A stretch of DNA of 8,174 nt from Candidatus Margulisiibacteriota bacterium (GTDB lineage: Bacteria; Margulisbacteria; Marinamargulisbacteria; DT-59): NCBI GenBank assembly GCA_013215865.1, contig JABSQL010000171.1, positions 1-8,174 on the forward strand. The letters run 5' to 3'. Positions 6,825 through 8,174 of this stretch are shown piece by piece. The translations under genes were made by a program, and so were the position numbers. The notes beneath the pieces are model-generated. The model made no database searches. It saw nothing but the letters and a program-made list of their open reading frames with translations, and was not told the DNA's origin. The first letter of the stretch is position 1; every line of letters starts with the position of its first letter.

Positions 6825-7765
6825 TCAATTCGAATTGTACCAACACTGCTATTATCTTTCCTTCTTCGAATTAGAAAATTATAAATTTCAGTCCACTTTT
6901 CAGTATCTTTAACTGTAATACATCCCAGCGAAACCGAACCAGTATGTAAAAAACGATCTCCTTCATTACCTATTCGAAACCAAGTCATTGCATATCCAGA
7001 ATAACGCCTAGCGATCGGATGGATTTCCCAGGGCAATTCCAAATCGTAAGTTCCAAAAGGAATTAAATTACTGGTTTTCATTGCAATATTGGAATAAGTT
7101 CCTAAACCTTTAACTATCAAAAGTTTTTCCTCTTGTTTGAAAATTAACTCTGCTGCTTGTTCATGATATATATTATCCAATAGATAAGAATGGGTTTTAC
7201 TTTTTTTTCGTACACTCATTATCTTACCTTTGAATTTACCCTCCAAAATTTTGAAATGATCTCGTCCATCTTTAATTTTCATAAGTTCTAGTTTTAGAAA
7301 TTGGGGAATTAAAATTCTTTCTCCTGATCCCTCATCTCGTACCATTAGCCAGCCTTTTGGCCATACATCGGATGTGTAACGGATACTATTAGTGACAGTA
7401 CTTTCAATGACAAATGTAAAAAAAGCAGTTTTAATTTTTCGACCAACAACTCGAAATTCACTAACCGGAACATCAAATTTGGATTCAGTTGTGTTGGAAG
7501 ATAATGTAAGAGTTCCGGACGTGTAACCTTCATCATCTTTAATCAAATCTCGTTCTATAACAGAAAATCCGATAGGTAACTTATTTTCAACTCCCACTAT
7601 TCCTTGAAATAACGTCTTGTTATAATTTCTTTCTTGTCCTCTCTGAAGTCGTGTATTTAAATTAATATTTTTATCAAGAAGTGAGATGCCTAAAGAAATA
7701 TCTCTGCCAACACTTTCCCCAGAATAAATAACTTTTTTAAGACGAATACTAACGAAGTTTGACAT
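6821..7765 (-). CDS. L,D-transpeptidase-like (YkuD-type) protein with C2-like N-terminal domain
   Basis: A 314-residue protein. The C-terminal part (about 215-314) has the layout of a YkuD-type L,D-transpeptidase: FGTYDLELP (237-245) matches the usual 'TP.G.Y.I' strand, and FLHTGSVSLGCITV (272-285) supplies candidate catalytic His274 and Cys282 in an SLGC motif. The His-to-Cys spacing is shorter than in classical enzymes and nearer to the compact forms found in secreted effectors. Residues ~1-125 are beta-rich with FSVIERDLIKDDEGYTSGTL (67-86), reminiscent of a C2-like calcium or membrane-binding sandwich (low certainty). There is no signal peptide or TM segment, so a cell-wall role would need a dedicated secretion route. 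The start has a good ribosome site, AGGGAG (7772-7777), six bases upstream. The stop overlaps the next gene's start (ATGA). It might act on peptidoglycan crosslinks, as transpeptidase, carboxypeptidase or D-amino-acid exchanger; activity is unproven. Confidence 0.72.
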   Translation of the reverse strand: MSNFVSIRLKKVIYSGESVGRDISLGISLLDKNINLNTRLQRGQERNYNKTLFQGIVGVENKLPIGFSVIERDLIKDDEGYTSGTLTLSSNTTESKFDVPVSEFRVVGRKIKTAFFTFVIESTVTNSIRYTSDVWPKGWLMVRDEGSGERILIPQFLKLELMKIKDGRDHFKILEGKFKGKIMSVRKKSKTHSYLLDNIYHEQAAELIFKQEEKLLIVKGLGTYSNIAMKTSNLIPFGTYDLELPWEIHPIARRYSGYAMTWFRIGNEGDRFLHTGSVSLGCITVKDTEKWTEIYNFLIRRRKDNSSVGTIRIE

Positions 7766-7795
7766 ATTTCACTCCCTAAATCTAAAGTAATTTGA

Positions 7796-7824
7796 ATTAT
7801 ACAGTATTATTTTGCTTTGGGAAA
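7796..7824 (-). promoter_or_regulatory. Candidate internal promoter before the L,D-transpeptidase-like gene
   Basis: On the minus strand TTTCCC (7819-7824, 3 of 6 matches to the -35) stands 17 bases before a perfect TATAAT (7796-7801). Initiation near 7789 would leave a 24-base leader carrying the AGGGAG ribosome site. It would allow the last two genes to be expressed apart from the 90-residue first gene. In AT-rich DNA such matches arise easily by chance. Confidence 0.35.
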
Positions 7825-7831
7825 ATTAGAA

Positions 7832-8104
7832 TTAGGACATAACCCGGATTGCACGTCTTATTTGGTCTCGTATTTGGCCTTCTGAATCATTCCATTCGAA
7901 ACTCATAATTCTGCTCAAGTTTTGCCCATTTCTTAATTGTAATTGGAATTGCCCTTCTTGTGTGTAAGCAACTAATCCTCTGTTATTTCTATCTCCTTGA
8001 GTATTTATCTCAAATCCCTCAGGCAAACTTGCTTGAGCAATGGAAATGATTAGTGTTGATCTTTGATTAATTTGTTCTTCTTGCCCTAACGTATTATTTT
8101 TCAT
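7832..8104 (-). CDS. Small hypothetical protein, first gene of the accessory cluster
   Basis: A 90-residue protein I cannot assign. It is rich in Gln and Asn, lacks cysteine, and has no signal peptide or membrane segment. A helix-forming N-terminal part is followed by a probable beta stretch (GLVAYTQEGQFQLQLRN) and a charged C-terminal helix (GQIRDQIRRAIRVM). I chose the ATG at 8104 because AGGAGG (8111-8116) ends six bases before it; a TTG at 8107 is only three bases from that site. It precedes the L,D-transpeptidase-like gene by 66 bases in the same direction, so it is probably co-transcribed and might be a chaperone, adaptor or cargo-recognition partner. That is inference from position alone. 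Confidence 0.65.
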   Translation of the reverse strand: MKNNTLGQEEQINQRSTLIISIAQASLPEGFEINTQGDRNNRGLVAYTQEGQFQLQLRNGQNLSRIMSFEWNDSEGQIRDQIRRAIRVMS

Positions 8105-8110
8105 CAATGA

Positions 8111-8116
8111 CCTCCT
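8111..8116 (-). promoter_or_regulatory. Consensus ribosome binding site of the 90-residue gene
   Basis: On the minus strand AGGAGG sits six bases before the ATG at 8104. It is a full-consensus site, stronger than any for the GlmU-like or peptidase-ligase genes, and supports this small frame as a real gene. Confidence 0.75.
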
Positions 8117-8131
8117 GTAAGTTGTGTTTTC

Positions 8132-8148
8132 TTAAGTGATTGACTTAA
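8132..8148. repeat. Inverted repeat upstream of the accessory cluster
   Basis: TTAAGT-GATTG-ACTTAA is a perfect 6-base inverted repeat around a 5-base centre. Flanking TTTC and GAAA extend the symmetry if two A residues bulge out. It lies 15 bases before the ribosome site of the first accessory gene, so it could be an operator for a dimeric repressor or a weak leader hairpin. It is AT-rich and short, and chance is possible. Confidence 0.4.
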
Positions 8149-8174
8149 AAGAAATATGGTGGAGGTGTTGTCGA

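Overview
The window looks like chromosomal DNA of an AT-rich, Gram-negative-type bacterium. The best taxonomic hint is the 'alternate' GlmU-type protein, a form I know mainly from the Bacteroidota/FCB assemblage (possibly Marinimicrobia or relatives). This placement is an inference, not something the sequence proves.

Left part, + strand (1-2064). A membrane sensor histidine kinase enters from beyond the left edge. It has a sensor domain, one visible TM helix, HAMP, PAS, HisKA and HATPase. It overlaps by an ATGA junction with a stand-alone CheY-like receiver protein. Directly after comes a tRNA-Tyr (GTA) gene with its own near-consensus promoter and an encoded CCA end.

Middle part, - strand (2066-5399). 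An alternate-type GlmU (sugar nucleotidyltransferase plus left-handed beta-helix acetyltransferase) is followed 76 bp downstream by an unusual 665-residue fusion of an M14-type zinc carboxypeptidase/amidohydrolase and a MurE-like ATP-dependent ligase. In the fusion the peptidase stands where the ligase's UDP-substrate domain normally sits. The pair suggests cell-wall precursor synthesis or peptidoglycan-peptide salvage. The fusion's stop codon lies one base from the CCA end of the convergent tRNA.

The 5400-5575 gap is a divergent promoter region leading to a + strand glutathione S-transferase-like protein with an active-site CPF motif (5576-6232).

Right part, - strand (6330-8104). This visibly more AT-rich, accessory-looking three-gene cluster reads, in transcription order: a 90-residue orphan protein; a 314-residue protein with a C2-like beta-rich N-terminus and a compact L,D-transpeptidase (YkuD-like) His/Cys active-site motif at the C-terminus; and, ATGA-coupled to it, a 164-residue protein with an N-terminal membrane anchor. 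The layout resembles a cell-wall-targeting effector with an immunity partner, but that reading is a hypothesis. No insertion sequence, CRISPR array or integrase is visible, and no stretch over 300 bp lacks a gene.
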